From Haliea sp. (lineage in GTDB: Bacteria > Pseudomonadota > Gammaproteobacteria > Pseudomonadales > Halieaceae): a stretch of DNA of 55,196 nt. The notes beneath the pieces were generated by a model. It ran no database searches. It had not been told where the DNA came from and saw only the letters and a program-made list of their open reading frames with translations. The stretch covers positions 1 to 55,196 of the forward strand of contig PKDD01000092.1 in assembly GCA_002862465.1 (NCBI GenBank), in the 5' to 3' direction. Positions 24,894-33,803 of the stretch are shown here, piece by piece. Numbering within the stretch: the first letter of the stretch is position 1; the number at the start of each line of letters is the position of its first letter. Position numbers and translations under genes: made by a program.

Positions 24894-25363
24894 AGGAGTG
24901 GTTTTCGCAACTGAACCAACGCGAGCAGTTGAGTCTAGTCTTACTCACTGTGGCACTGCTTCTGTACCTGCTTTACATACTGGTTTTAGCTCCGCTGAAG
25001 AGTGAGCGAGAGCAACTAATCGCGCAAAACAGCGCCGTTACCGAATCTCAGGGCCGCGTAGATGCGATGGTGGCGCAGTTGTTACAGTTGCGTCAAGGCA
25101 CTGCCAAGAGCGGTGCAAAGCGTAATCTGACGTCAGTGATTAATCAGTCCACGTCTCGCCTGCAACTGCCCGTTATTCGTCTGCAACCTAACAGTCGTGG
25201 CGAAATTCAAGTGCGTATTGAAAACGCGTCTTTTAATGATGTATTGAAGTGGCTAAATGAGATGGAATATACCGAGAGTTTGCTGGTCCGTGAGGTCTCT
25301 GTGACTCCGGCTGCCGCTGCCGGTCGTATTAACATCACCGTACGAATTGCAGAGGCTGGATAA
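24890..25363 (+). CDS. gspM: type II secretion system protein GspM
   Basis: A 157-residue bitopic inner-membrane protein that partners GspL. Residues 1-15 are cytoplasmic, 16-36 form one transmembrane helix (LSLVLLTVALLLYLLYILVL), a heptad-like segment follows (KSEREQLIAQNSAVTESQG), and the periplasmic ferredoxin-like domain contains IRLQPNSRGEIQVRIENASF and VLKWLNEMEY, both standard for GspM. The GTG start overlaps the gspL stop by four bases. Confidence 0.94.
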   Translation: MKEWFSQLNQREQLSLVLLTVALLLYLLYILVLAPLKSEREQLIAQNSAVTESQGRVDAMVAQLLQLRQGTAKSGAKRNLTSVINQSTSRLQLPVIRLQPNSRGEIQVRIENASFNDVLKWLNEMEYTESLLVREVSVTPAAAAGRINITVRIAEAG

Positions 25364-25364
25364 A

Positions 25365-26114
25365 GTGGAAAAATCTCGTCTTCTGTGGATTGCAGCCTTG
25401 GCGCTGTTATTTTTTATCAGTCTTTTGGTGTCGGCCCCCGCTCGCTTGCTGAGTCATCTTGTTCCGGCTGAGCAGGTATTGATGCGCGGGTTAACGGGCA
25501 CAATTTGGCAGGGTAGCGCCAGCAGTGTCATTGTGCGTCTGCCACAGGGTTATCTGCAGTTGGGCTCAGTGCAGTGGTCACTAAAGCCGCTGTCCTTGTT
25601 GCTGTTGGCACCGCATCTCACCGTGAGCACTGAGTGGGGTGCACAGACATTTTCTGGTGAAGTGGTGGCGCGCGGTCAGAAAGATTTAGAGGTATCTAAC
25701 GTAGAGGCTCAGCTAAGTGCGAGCCTATTGGGCCGGTTTGCGCCAGTGTCCGTTGTTGGAATGTTTAACTTGCAGTTGGATCGGCTGCAGTTACGTCAGG
25801 GTTTGCCTTATAGCGCTTTGGGTCGTTTGGTTTGGCAGGATGCTGGCTGGGAGTCTGCCCGTGGCCTTGTGCCCCTGGGGAGTTATGCCTTGGATTTCGA
25901 GCAGGCGCCCGCAGAAGCTCTGCGCGGTCAGGTGATTACATTATCGGGACCACTGGAGGCTAGTGGCAGCTTAGAGTTAAAAGACCGGCGCTATGATGTA
26001 GGTATACTGTTGGGTAGTGAAGATACGCTGGATGCTCAATTGCAGGCAATGCTGTCTTTGATCGCTGTCCCAGAGGATGAGCGTTATCGTATTAGTTTAG
26101 CGGGAAACTTTTAG
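25365..26114 (+). CDS. gspN: type II secretion system protein GspN
   Basis: A 249-residue protein of the T2SSN family, the last gene of the operon and present only in some type II systems. An N-terminal membrane anchor (LLWIAALALLFFISLLV) is followed by PARLLSHLVP and GLTGTIWQGSASSV, then a beta-rich periplasmic part ending in YRISLAGNF. The function of GspN is not essential in several species and is not well defined. I chose GTG 25365, one base after the gspM stop with AGAGG ten bases upstream; an in-frame TTG 18 bases earlier overlaps gspM and is less likely. Confidence 0.9.
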   Translation: MEKSRLLWIAALALLFFISLLVSAPARLLSHLVPAEQVLMRGLTGTIWQGSASSVIVRLPQGYLQLGSVQWSLKPLSLLLLAPHLTVSTEWGAQTFSGEVVARGQKDLEVSNVEAQLSASLLGRFAPVSVVGMFNLQLDRLQLRQGLPYSALGRLVWQDAGWESARGLVPLGSYALDFEQAPAEALRGQVITLSGPLEASGSLELKDRRYDVGILLGSEDTLDAQLQAMLSLIAVPEDERYRISLAGNF

Positions 26115-26214
26115 CCTCGGGTCTAAATCTGCTGGCCGTGATGGTATTATCGTTTTGGCGGCGTGGCATATACTGTGTTGTTTTGGTTAGATTTATTATA
26201 AGAGAAAGGCGAAT

Positions 26215-26394
26215 ATGGGCGATACCGATTATCAGAAATACGAGTGTGTGATTTGCGGTTTCATTTATGATGAGGCGGAGGGCTTGCCTGACGATGGTTT
26301 CCCCCCGGGGACACTCTGGAAGGATATACCAGAGGACTGGGAGTGCCCAGATTGTGGGATAGGGAAAGCAGACTTTGATCCTTATGTGGCCTAG
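26215..26394 (+). CDS. rubA: rubredoxin
   Basis: A 59-residue one-iron electron carrier. Iron ligands are Cys11 and Cys14 ([10 protein letters not shown]) and Cys44 and Cys47 ([11 protein letters not shown]), with the conserved [21 protein letters not shown] between them. In gammaproteobacteria rubredoxins pass electrons to alkane hydroxylase or to oxygen-detoxifying enzymes; no such partner lies next to it, so its role here is open. The ATG has GAGAAAGG upstream. It lies 100 bases after gspN and is probably transcribed separately. Confidence 0.96.
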   Translation: MGDTDYQKYECVICGFIYDEAEGLPDDGFPPGTLWKDIPEDWECPDCGIGKADFDPYVA

Positions 26395-26483
26395 TTTTTG
26401 ATCGTTTACCGTGCTCACAGGTTGTTATTTTTTGCACACTTTAGCTGCGATTACATTCAAATACAGTCTCAGCAGAAGCGCTT

Positions 26484-28271
26484 GTGACAGTGAGTGAAGA
26501 GCGCTTGGCTTTAGTGCGCGAGTTGATGGCGCAGAAAAATTATGATGCCCTGTTTGTGCCCCGAGCGGATGAGTATCTCGGAGAATATATTCCTGCGCAC
26601 AACGAGCGTTTGTACTGGATTACAGGGTTTACGGGATCTGCCGGTATGGCCCTGGTGCTGCGTGATCGAGCTGCGATCTTTGTGGATGGTCGCTATACGG
26701 TGCAGATACGCTCACAAGTACCTTCTCATCTGTTTGAATATTATCATCTAGCTGACAACCCTCAGGCTCAGTGGCTGGCAGCCGCGCTCCCAGCGGGCAG
26801 CAGAGTAGCTTTTGATCCGCGTCTGCACAGTCTGCGATGGTATAGGGAGACAAAGCACACCTTGGCCGATGCCGGTGTGGAGCTTTTGCTCGATACTGAT
26901 AACCTTATTGATCGCTGCTGGCTGGATCGCCCCGAGCCCGTGTGTAACCCTGCGCTACTGTTAGGTGACGACTTTTCTGGGGAGTCTAGTAAAGAAAAGC
27001 GTCAGCGTATCGCCGCAAAAATTAGAGCCCAAGGTTGTGACGCAGGGCTTATTTTTGCTCCTGACTCCATCAGCTGGTTATTAAATATTCGTGGTACCGA
27101 TATGCCGCAGTTACCGGTATTACAAAGTGTCGCGATACTGGACGTCTCGGAAAAAATGACACTATTTGTCGATGCTCGCCGTCTGCCGGAGGCGTTTTAT
27201 CAGCACGTTGGCGATGACGTTACCGTGATGGATGAGTCGAATTTTGCTGTCATATTTGCCCTCTATGAAAATCATAAGGTATTGGCTGATGCTGACAATG
27301 CGGCCGCCTGGGTGCAGATGGAGTTAGCCCGCAACGGTGCGACGCTGGTGCACGGAGAAGACCCCGTACTGCTTCCTAAGGCCTGTAAAAATGCGGTTGA
27401 ACTGGCAGGTACCCGCAGAGCCCACATTCGCGACGCTGTAGCGGAAATTCGTTTTCTGGCCTGGCTGGACGGCGAGGTTGCCGCAGCAAGGCTGCACGAT
27501 GAAGCTGAATTGTCAGACTATTTATTCAGTCTGCGGAAACAGGGCGAGTATTTCCATGCGTGCTCCTTCGACACAATTTCTGCTGCCGGTGCAAATGGCG
27601 CTATGTGTCATTACAACCATCTTAATGGTGTTCCCGCTCGCTTAGTAATGGACACCGTCTATTTGTTCGACAGTGGCGGTCAGTATACGGATGGAACAAC
27701 TGATGTTACGCGCACCGTGGCTATTGGCGACCCTGGGGCTGAGGCCCGGAGGATGTTTACGCTCGTGCTAAAGGGCCATATAGCCCTCGCAGTGGCTCGA
27801 TTCCCCAGTGGTACCACGGGCACGCAACTAGACGCACTGGCGCGGCAGTATCTGTGGCGCGAGGGCTACGATTATGACCACGGCACAGGTCACGGCGTCG
27901 GTGTCTTTCTTAGCGTTCATGAGGGCCCTCAGAGGATTTCCAAGCACCACAATGGTGTCGCGTTGCAGCCAGGCATGATCGTGTCGAACGAACCGGGTTA
28001 CTACCGTGAAGGCTTTTTCGGAATGCGATGTGAAAATTTGCAGGTGGTGCGCCCTTGTAAGTCCGATTTGGGAGCAACGCCGATGTTAGAATTTGAAACG
28101 CTGACGCTTGTGCCCTTCGATGTTCGGATGTTGAATACAACGCTGATGGACGTCGAGGAAATAGAGTGGCTCAACAGTTACCATCAGCGCGTGGCCGCAA
28201 CTATCGGTCCTTTATTATCCGGTTCCGATCAGGACTGGCTGCGGCAGGCCACCGCAAGAGTCAGTGCCTGA
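26484..28271 (+). CDS. M24B family Xaa-Pro aminopeptidase
   Basis: A 595-residue metallopeptidase of the three-domain APP1 type: two N-terminal creatinase-like domains (ITGFTGSAGMALVL, FVDGRYTVQIRSQVP) and a C-terminal pita-bread catalytic domain. Metal ligands of the family are visible in DSGGQYTDGTTDVTRT (two Asp), HGTGHGVGVFLSVHEGP (His), SNEPGYYREG (Glu) and RCENLQVV (Glu). It removes an N-terminal residue in front of proline. The length and the C-terminal extension separate it from the shorter PepP/PepQ. The start used is GTG 26484 with only a weak upstream ribosome binding site; a nearby GTG two codons later is equally possible. Confidence 0.93.
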   Translation: MTVSEERLALVRELMAQKNYDALFVPRADEYLGEYIPAHNERLYWITGFTGSAGMALVLRDRAAIFVDGRYTVQIRSQVPSHLFEYYHLADNPQAQWLAAALPAGSRVAFDPRLHSLRWYRETKHTLADAGVELLLDTDNLIDRCWLDRPEPVCNPALLLGDDFSGESSKEKRQRIAAKIRAQGCDAGLIFAPDSISWLLNIRGTDMPQLPVLQSVAILDVSEKMTLFVDARRLPEAFYQHVGDDVTVMDESNFAVIFALYENHKVLADADNAAAWVQMELARNGATLVHGEDPVLLPKACKNAVELAGTRRAHIRDAVAEIRFLAWLDGEVAAARLHDEAELSDYLFSLRKQGEYFHACSFDTISAAGANGAMCHYNHLNGVPARLVMDTVYLFDSGGQYTDGTTDVTRTVAIGDPGAEARRMFTLVLKGHIALAVARFPSGTTGTQLDALARQYLWREGYDYDHGTGHGVGVFLSVHEGPQRISKHHNGVALQPGMIVSNEPGYYREGFFGMRCENLQVVRPCKSDLGATPMLEFETLTLVPFDVRMLNTTLMDVEEIEWLNSYHQRVAATIGPLLSGSDQDWLRQATARVSA

Positions 28272-28327
28272 ATCCGCTCCATATTCTGTGTAGACTATGC
28301 CAATAACACTCGTCAGGGAAGCGTAAC

Positions 28328-29698
28328 ATGGCAACGGTAGCTGGTGCTCACTGGTCTTCGCGGTTTGCTTTTATCATGGCGTCAGTGGGTTTTGCTGTCG
28401 GGCTTGGAAATATTTGGCGGTTTCCCTATGTCACTGGTGAAAATGGTGGCGCAGCATTTGTGCTGGTTTACCTAGCGTGTGCTTTTGGCATTGGCGCTCC
28501 TATTTTGATTGCAGAAATGCTAGTCGGTCGCAGAGGGCAGGGCAGTCCGCCAACGGCGATGGCAGCCGTTGCAAAGGAAAGCGGTCAGTCTAGACAGTGG
28601 CTTTTAGTCGGCACCATGGGTCTGGTTGCTGCATATACCATTGAAATAATCTATGCGGTGGTCGTGGGTTGGGTGCTATGGTACTTATTTAAAGCAGTTT
28701 CTACTGGTTTTGCAGGCTTTGATGGCGTTGTCGCCAATGCTGAGTTCGCGGCAGTATTGGACAGTAACCTAGGCATGCTTGTCTGGACCTTGGTTGGTCT
28801 TAGTATTACAGGCTTGATCGTATTCGCCGGGGTGAAGAATGGTATCGAACGCGCGGTCATTGTGATGATGCCTTTGATGTTTACCCTGCTGCTGGGGCTG
28901 GCGATTTACAACTATTTTGTCCCAGCAATCGACTCTCAGACGCACGGGTTTTCGCAGGCCGTCACTTGGCTGTTTACCCCAGACTTCAGTAAAATTGGTT
29001 TTGGTACCGTGTTGGCGGCTATAAGTCAGGCGTTCTTTTCTTTGGGTATCGCGATGGCGGGAATGATGGTCTACGGCGCTTATCTGCCGCAATCGGTTTC
29101 CATTACTCGATCGGTCTTAATTATTGTTATGGTTGATACAGGCGTTGCACTGCTTGCCGGTCTCGTTATTTTCCCGGTGGTGTTTCATAACGGCCTGGAT
29201 CCGGCAGTTGGTGCTGGGCTGATCTTCCAGACTCTGCCAGTGGGGTTTGCGCAAATGCCCGGGGGTTACTGGTTTAGTGTGCTGTTTTTCCTAATGCTTT
29301 CTGTAGCTGGTATTACGTCTATGGTCGGGCTTGTTGAGGCAGTTACTGCGTGGATAGAAGAGCGCTTTAACCTTCCGCGACACCAGAGCACGATTCTGGT
29401 GGTGGGTTCGATCGCTGTGTTCAGTATTTTTTCAATTCTGTCTTATAATATAGTGTCCCACTGGACCGTTGCAGGCAGTAATTTCAATGACCTTATGGAC
29501 GTGTTTTCCAATCAAATCCTGCTTCCTCTTGGAGGCTTACTGATTGCAGTGTTCGCCGGTTGGGTGATGAAAAAGCAAGCTACCCATGATGAATTGAACC
29601 CGCTTTCGTTTGCTCAGCATACACTCTGGTACTTTTTGATTCGGTATATCGTGCCGCCTGCACTGTTGGTGATATTTATAATGGGCATCATTGACTAA
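28328..29698 (+). CDS. sodium-dependent neurotransmitter:sodium symporter family transporter
   Basis: A 456-residue NSS/SNF family transporter with 11-12 predicted membrane helices. The signature of transmembrane helix 1 is intact (GFAVGLGNIWRFPYVTGENGGAAF), containing sodium- and substrate-binding backbone positions known from LeuT. VGRRGQGSP in the first cytoplasmic loop and SQAFFSLGIAMAGMMVYGAYL in helix 6 also fit. It takes up an amino acid or related amine with sodium; marine bacteria often carry several. AGGGA lies nine bases before the ATG. It follows the aminopeptidase by 56 bases on the same strand, which is consistent with amino acid uptake and peptide use together. Confidence 0.94.
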   Translation: MATVAGAHWSSRFAFIMASVGFAVGLGNIWRFPYVTGENGGAAFVLVYLACAFGIGAPILIAEMLVGRRGQGSPPTAMAAVAKESGQSRQWLLVGTMGLVAAYTIEIIYAVVVGWVLWYLFKAVSTGFAGFDGVVANAEFAAVLDSNLGMLVWTLVGLSITGLIVFAGVKNGIERAVIVMMPLMFTLLLGLAIYNYFVPAIDSQTHGFSQAVTWLFTPDFSKIGFGTVLAAISQAFFSLGIAMAGMMVYGAYLPQSVSITRSVLIIVMVDTGVALLAGLVIFPVVFHNGLDPAVGAGLIFQTLPVGFAQMPGGYWFSVLFFLMLSVAGITSMVGLVEAVTAWIEERFNLPRHQSTILVVGSIAVFSIFSILSYNIVSHWTVAGSNFNDLMDVFSNQILLPLGGLLIAVFAGWVMKKQATHDELNPLSFAQHTLWYFLIRYIVPPALLVIFIMGIID

Positions 29699-29741
29699 AG
29701 TCGACCCGGACCATAGGAACCAGTTCGGGCCCTAGCAGGAA

Positions 29742-30965
29742 TCAGACAGGTGCCGTCGGGATATCCTGAAATGCGATACCTTTGTCCGCCCGAGGTTCCT
29801 GTGGCAATCCCAGTACTTGTTCAGCCAGAATATTACGCATGACCTCATCTGTGCCCCCTGCTAGGCGCACGCCCGGGGAGAAGAGTACCTGCTCTTGAAA
29901 GTGGGCCCGCTCCGGGCTCAACTGTGCGTCTTGAATGATACCGGCCGGGCCAAATATCTGGCACGCAAAATTCGCAATTTCTTGATTCATCACCGCTCCG
30001 ATGAGCTTCCCCAGTGACGCTTCTGCGCCCGCAATACCGCCTTTCGCAACGGCGGTTAACATCCGTTTGTTAACTGCCTGAAGGCCCGCATACTGACTGT
30101 ACCAAGTCGCCAATCGATCGCGAACGATGGGGTCGTTGGCGATTGGCTGTCCGTTCAGTTCTAGAGATTTGACTAGGTCTAAAAACTGTGGGAAACCAGT
30201 CGGTTGAACGCCGCTGATCGCTAGACGTTCACTCATCAATACGGTCAGCGCTCCGGTCCAACCGCCGCCGACCTCACCTAGTCGATAGTCGTCAGGTACG
30301 ATGGCATCATGAAAGAAGACTTCGTTGAAGTGTCCTCCGCCATCCATTTGTTTGATGGGGCGAACCTCAACGCCACTTTGACGCATGTCGATCATAAAGA
30401 GGGTAAGCCCTCGATATTTCGAAATAGTGGGATCATTGCGGGTCAGCACGACGCCATAATCTGAGTACTGAGCGCCGGAGGTCCAAATCTTTTGACCATT
30501 CAGAATCCATTTGTCTCCGTCGAATTCTGCGCGGGTTCGGAGTCCAGCTACGTCGGAGCCCGCACTGGGTTCGCTGAACAATTGGCACCAGACATCTTCT
30601 GCACTAGCCATCCGCGGCAGCAACTGACGTTTCATATCTTCACTGGCAAAGTGCATGATTGCAGGACCGCAATTACCGATGCCGATAACAAAATGTGCAT
30701 CCCGTGTTTTGTAGTGTTCCACCTCCTGCGTCCATACCACCTCGTGCAGCGAAGTGAGTCCCGCGCCGCCATATTCTTTGGGCCATGTCAGGCAGGCAAA
30801 GCCATCATCAGCCTTCTTTTTGTACCAAGCCTTCGCCTCATGAAACGCGGTATCGCCTTCCATGCCCATATGAAGTTTATCAGTGCGTGGGGTGGCGTTG
30901 GCGTCTAGCCAGGTTTTCACGTCGCTGCGAAAGGCTGCCAGTTCAGGTGTGTCTTGAAAATCCAT
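29742..30965 (-). CDS. acyl-CoA dehydrogenase, catalytic-type subunit of a pair
   Basis: A 407-residue FAD acyl-CoA dehydrogenase. It starts MDFQDTPELAAFRSDVKTWL, followed by FACLTWPKEYGGAGL, CQLFSEPSAGSDVAGLRTRAE, WILNGQKIWTSGAQYSDYG, MSERLAIS and the FAD-loop LAGGTDEVMRN. The N-terminus and the KIWTSGAQYSDY-type loop resemble the alpha subunits of heteromeric dehydrogenases such as those of actinobacterial steroid side-chain degradation. It follows a second, shorter dehydrogenase gene by 19 bases on the same strand. It is convergent with the symporter gene. The substrate is unknown. Confidence 0.93.
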   Translation of the reverse strand: MDFQDTPELAAFRSDVKTWLDANATPRTDKLHMGMEGDTAFHEAKAWYKKKADDGFACLTWPKEYGGAGLTSLHEVVWTQEVEHYKTRDAHFVIGIGNCGPAIMHFASEDMKRQLLPRMASAEDVWCQLFSEPSAGSDVAGLRTRAEFDGDKWILNGQKIWTSGAQYSDYGVVLTRNDPTISKYRGLTLFMIDMRQSGVEVRPIKQMDGGGHFNEVFFHDAIVPDDYRLGEVGGGWTGALTVLMSERLAISGVQPTGFPQFLDLVKSLELNGQPIANDPIVRDRLATWYSQYAGLQAVNKRMLTAVAKGGIAGAEASLGKLIGAVMNQEIANFACQIFGPAGIIQDAQLSPERAHFQEQVLFSPGVRLAGGTDEVMRNILAEQVLGLPQEPRADKGIAFQDIPTAPV

Positions 30966-30984
30966 GATGTTCTCCGCAAACCGG

Positions 30985-32070
30985 CTATAGCAGGCGTTGT
31001 GTGATGTTTTCTTTCCACGTTAGCTGGGTGCCGATTAATCCCGACAACAGCTGAGCTCGGCGGTAATAAAGGTGGCAGTCGAACTCCCAGGTAAAGCCCA
31101 TACCGCCGTGAGCCTGAATATTTTCCTTGCTGATAAGGTAGTAGGCATCGGTCGCGCTAACTCTGGCGACGGCGGCGGCTAGAGGCAGGTCAGGTGCGTC
31201 GCTGGAAAGCGCACACACGCCGTAATAAGCGTTGGCTCTGGCTAACTCAAGTGCCACATACATGTCAGCGAACTTGTGCTTGATAGCCTGAAACGACGCA
31301 ATCGCACGGCCGAAGGCGAATCGCTCTTTGGTATAAGCGATACCCATGTCTAGTGCTGCCTGGCAGCCGCCGATCTGTTCAAAAGCCAGCAGAACTGCTG
31401 CTCGATCCAAAAGCTCGGTCAACTGAGCCTCTCCAGCCTCCCCCAAAGCCTGCGCTGGCGTGGCATCACATGTTACCCGCGCCTGAGAGCGAGTCGGGTC
31501 CATGCTGGCGACTACCTCGCGCGTTATAGCGATATCGGTTAGGTCGACTACATATAAGCCAACACGGTTATTTTCATCACGTGCTGTCATTATAACAAAG
31601 TCAGCGATGTCGCCATCTGGTACCGGTATTTTGCCGCCGCAAGCCTTGCCGTCAATTATTCGCATAGCGACAGACTGTGCGCCCAATCCCTCATTTATTG
31701 CCAGCGTGCCAATCAATTTACCTGCCGCAAGTTTAGGCAGATAGTGTTGTTTTTGTGCCTCTGTTCCCCAGCTTTTTATGGCTTCGGTCGCCAAATAGAC
31801 GCTTGAAGAGAAGGGCACCGGCGCTAAAGAGCGACCGAGTTCCTCTGCGATGACACAGAGCTCTAAATAGCCGAGGCCAAGGCCACCATACGTCTCGGGT
31901 ATCGACATAGCGGTCCAGCCTAAGTCTACAATTTTTTGCCACAGTGTCTGATCGAATGACGTTTCGGTATCGATAACGCTGCGCACCACATCGGCCGAAG
32001 ATTCTTGGCTCAGAAAAGCACGCGCCTGATTACGGATAAAAAGTTGTTCTTCAGAAAATTCTAAATTCAT
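30985..32070 (-). CDS. acyl-CoA dehydrogenase, shorter partner subunit
   Basis: A 361-residue protein with the acyl-CoA dehydrogenase fold: MNLEFSEEQLFIRNQARAFL, LGWTAMSIPETYGGLGLGYL, GRSLAPVPFSSSV, FGRAIASFQAIKHKFADMYV and IQAHGGMGFTWEFDCHLYYRRA. It lacks the GG(T/N)xE loop that the neighbouring dehydrogenase has, and its middle domain is short. In known heterotetrameric dehydrogenases of steroid catabolism one subunit of this shorter kind binds part of the FAD but lacks a full active site, which is the role I infer here. It is the first gene of the two-gene unit. Confidence 0.9.
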   Translation of the reverse strand: MNLEFSEEQLFIRNQARAFLSQESSADVVRSVIDTETSFDQTLWQKIVDLGWTAMSIPETYGGLGLGYLELCVIAEELGRSLAPVPFSSSVYLATEAIKSWGTEAQKQHYLPKLAAGKLIGTLAINEGLGAQSVAMRIIDGKACGGKIPVPDGDIADFVIMTARDENNRVGLYVVDLTDIAITREVVASMDPTRSQARVTCDATPAQALGEAGEAQLTELLDRAAVLLAFEQIGGCQAALDMGIAYTKERFAFGRAIASFQAIKHKFADMYVALELARANAYYGVCALSSDAPDLPLAAAVARVSATDAYYLISKENIQAHGGMGFTWEFDCHLYYRRAQLLSGLIGTQLTWKENITQRLL

Positions 32071-32380
32071 GCTGAGCTACCTTGGTGTCTTATTGCGCCA
32101 ACGTATGACACGCAGACAGTGGTGCCGACGTGGAGAGAGTTGAAACTCTTCTCCTGCCATACGCCTTTAAAAGCCTTTCATTATAGTCTATGGTATTGTT
32201 TGCCTCAACCGGCCGAGGCGTTGGAGCAATGCGCAAAGCAGTTCAAGAATTGTTTTCAGTTATTAAAAGCCTAAGGCTCTGCGTCTAGCATCAAAACTGA
32301 TGGTGACATGCATCCGTTTGCCGTTTTAATCATGCTTTATTATGTCAATTGTCAAAATTAGCGGACAAGGGGTACACACT
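32071..32380. other. 310-base divergent intergenic region
   Basis: This region lies between the dehydrogenase pair and the DUF2058 gene. Short palindromic elements are visible: GCCTC and GAGGC around eight bases (32202-32219) and AGCCT-A-AGGCT (32268-32278). A purine/pyrimidine hairpin GGAGAGAGTT/AACTCTTCTCC with one bulge lies at 32132-32154. None is strong enough to name, and I see no coding frame. Confidence 0.4.
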
Positions 32381-32917
32381 ATGGCATCGCTACAAGACCA
32401 ACTCCTCAATACCGGGCTTGTTGGAAAAAAAAAGGCCAAGCAACTTAAGCAAGATCGTCGTAAGGAGGCCAAGGTTCGGCAGAAAGGTCAGATTACGGTT
32501 GACGACAATAAGGAGCAGGTTAAGCAAAACTCGCTCGAAAAGGCTGACCGCGATCGTCAATTGAATAAAAAGAAACAGGAGGGGATTGAGGAAAAGGCAG
32601 TGCAAGCTCAAATTTCACAATTGGTTATGATGAATCGGATTAAGCGTGAGAGTGGCGAGATCGCTTACCAGTTCAAGGACGGCACCCGGATAAAGAAAAT
32701 ATATGTTACCGAGCAATTGCAAAAAGATTTGGCGAATGGGCGACTGGCTATTGCCAAGCTGGGGAATGAGTTTGAATTGTTACCATGTGCTGCGGCCAAA
32801 AAAATAATGCAGCGTGATCCACACGTTATTGTGTTGTTGAATACCTGCGAGATCAGCGGCACTGATGAGGATGATCCATACGCAGAATTCCAGATTCCCG
32901 ATGATTTGATGTGGTAG
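32381..32917 (+). CDS. DUF2058 family nucleoprotein (YaiL-like)
   Basis: A 178-residue highly charged protein matching the DUF2058 family across its length: MASLQDQLLNTGLVGKKKAK at the start, a Lys/Arg/Gln/Glu-rich helical middle (about residues 17-85) likely to form a coiled coil, and a C-terminal domain with FKDGTRIKKIYVTEQLQ and the acidic end DDPYAEFQIPDDLMW. E. coli YaiL, the reference member, has been described as nucleic-acid associated; no enzymatic activity is established. ATG 32381 has ACAAGGGG eight bases upstream and gives the canonical N-terminus, so I prefer it over an ATG 13 codons earlier. It is convergent with the YeeE-like gene pair. Confidence 0.9.
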   Translation: MASLQDQLLNTGLVGKKKAKQLKQDRRKEAKVRQKGQITVDDNKEQVKQNSLEKADRDRQLNKKKQEGIEEKAVQAQISQLVMMNRIKRESGEIAYQFKDGTRIKKIYVTEQLQKDLANGRLAIAKLGNEFELLPCAAAKKIMQRDPHVIVLLNTCEISGTDEDDPYAEFQIPDDLMW

Positions 32918-32947
32918 TAATAGTTGGAGCGGTAAACGGTTTAAGAG

Positions 32948-33358
32948 TCAGTTCTCTTTAATTTTGTTTGCCAGTGTCATGCCAATCAGCATAGCAGCAA
33001 GGAAGATTGCGGTTTTCCAATCTTGGTACACTAAAGATGACATTGCTGAGCTTGGGAAATAGCCATAGAGTCCCCATCCGATACCATAAATAGCAGCACC
33101 GCCGACGAGCCTGCCGTTGATAAATTTGGTTGTAGGCAGTAAAAATCGCGGAGACATTAGGGGATTCTCACGGCGCATAATAAATGAAAATGTCAGTAGA
33201 ATGACGCAAGCTGCTGCGCCTATTGCAAATGCCAAGTCGGGAATCCAGTTACCTAGTACATCTAGAAGCCCCAAGGTCTTGGCGGTATCCGTAATGCCAG
33301 AAGCTGCAAGACCAACACCAAAGACAAGACCACACAGCAGTCCGACTATATTTCTCAT
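32948..33358 (-). CDS. YeeE/YedE (DUF6691-type) membrane protein, second of a pair
   Basis: A 136-residue membrane protein with four hydrophobic stretches. GLLCGLVFGVGLAASGITDTAKTLGLLDVLGNW is the characteristic opening of the second half of the two-gene YeeE/YedE transporters, and GGAAIYGIGWGLYGYFPSSAM is the matching later loop. Full-length YeeE proteins move thiosulfate or other sulfur compounds; the split form is usually called a sulfur transport pair. It starts directly after the stop of the partner gene (33359), so the pair is one translational unit. The only cysteines (near residues 9 and 51) are not in the expected positions for substrate contact. Confidence 0.85.
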   Translation of the reverse strand: MRNIVGLLCGLVFGVGLAASGITDTAKTLGLLDVLGNWIPDLAFAIGAAACVILLTFSFIMRRENPLMSPRFLLPTTKFINGRLVGGAAIYGIGWGLYGYFPSSAMSSLVYQDWKTAIFLAAMLIGMTLANKIKEN

Positions 33359-33778
33359 TTATAACCCCGGCATTAAATAGCGAACAACGTAAAGAGTGGC
33401 GATTCCCGTGCTCAAAAATATCACAGCAGCCGCTAGATAGCGTACAGAGAGCCAAACGATCCTCAATACCCCATGACTGCTTGTAAAGCCAGCGCCTAAC
33501 TGCAGACCAAAGCCAATTAGCAGTCCGCCGATGGCGGCGTACCACCATGGTAAAGTGCTTGCTTGTGGGTAGGGTATATCGAGCAGTATGTGATAGAGGA
33601 GTGGGCCAATTACTAGTCCAACAACAAATAGCCATCGCCAAGCATTGTCAGGCTGAGCGGAAACGGCCCCCCAGACAATGCCCCCGCCATCTGCAATTCG
33701 GCCAAGGAAAAAAAAGAGACAAAAGGCCGAGATGCCAATAAGCATGCCGCCAGTGAGTGGTGTGATATAGGCTAGCAT
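33359..33778 (-). CDS. YeeE/YedE family membrane protein, first of a pair, cysteine motif lost
   Basis: A 139-residue protein with four predicted membrane helices; FLGRIADGGGIVWGAVS and WRWLFVVGLVIGPLLYHIL are family segments. The signature loop of the family usually reads GCTSGHGVCG, with two cysteines; here it is GFTSSHGVLR, so both cysteines are absent while the flanking residues remain. In characterised thiosulfate transporters cysteines of this type contact the substrate, so this pair may have changed specificity. The gene is followed without a gap by its partner and preceded by cti on the same strand, about 25 bases away. Confidence 0.85.
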   Translation of the reverse strand: MLAYITPLTGGMLIGISAFCLFFFLGRIADGGGIVWGAVSAQPDNAWRWLFVVGLVIGPLLYHILLDIPYPQASTLPWWYAAIGGLLIGFGLQLGAGFTSSHGVLRIVWLSVRYLAAAVIFLSTGIATLYVVRYLMPGL

Positions 33779-33803
33779 CGGTACCCCTTTTTAAGCGTCG
33801 GCG

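Noticed and set aside
32132-32154. Hairpin GGAGAGAGTT/AACTCTTCTCC as a terminator
   Set aside because: The stem has a bulge and a very short loop, is AG/CT-rich and lacks a T-run; there is no upstream gene that would need it on the plus strand.
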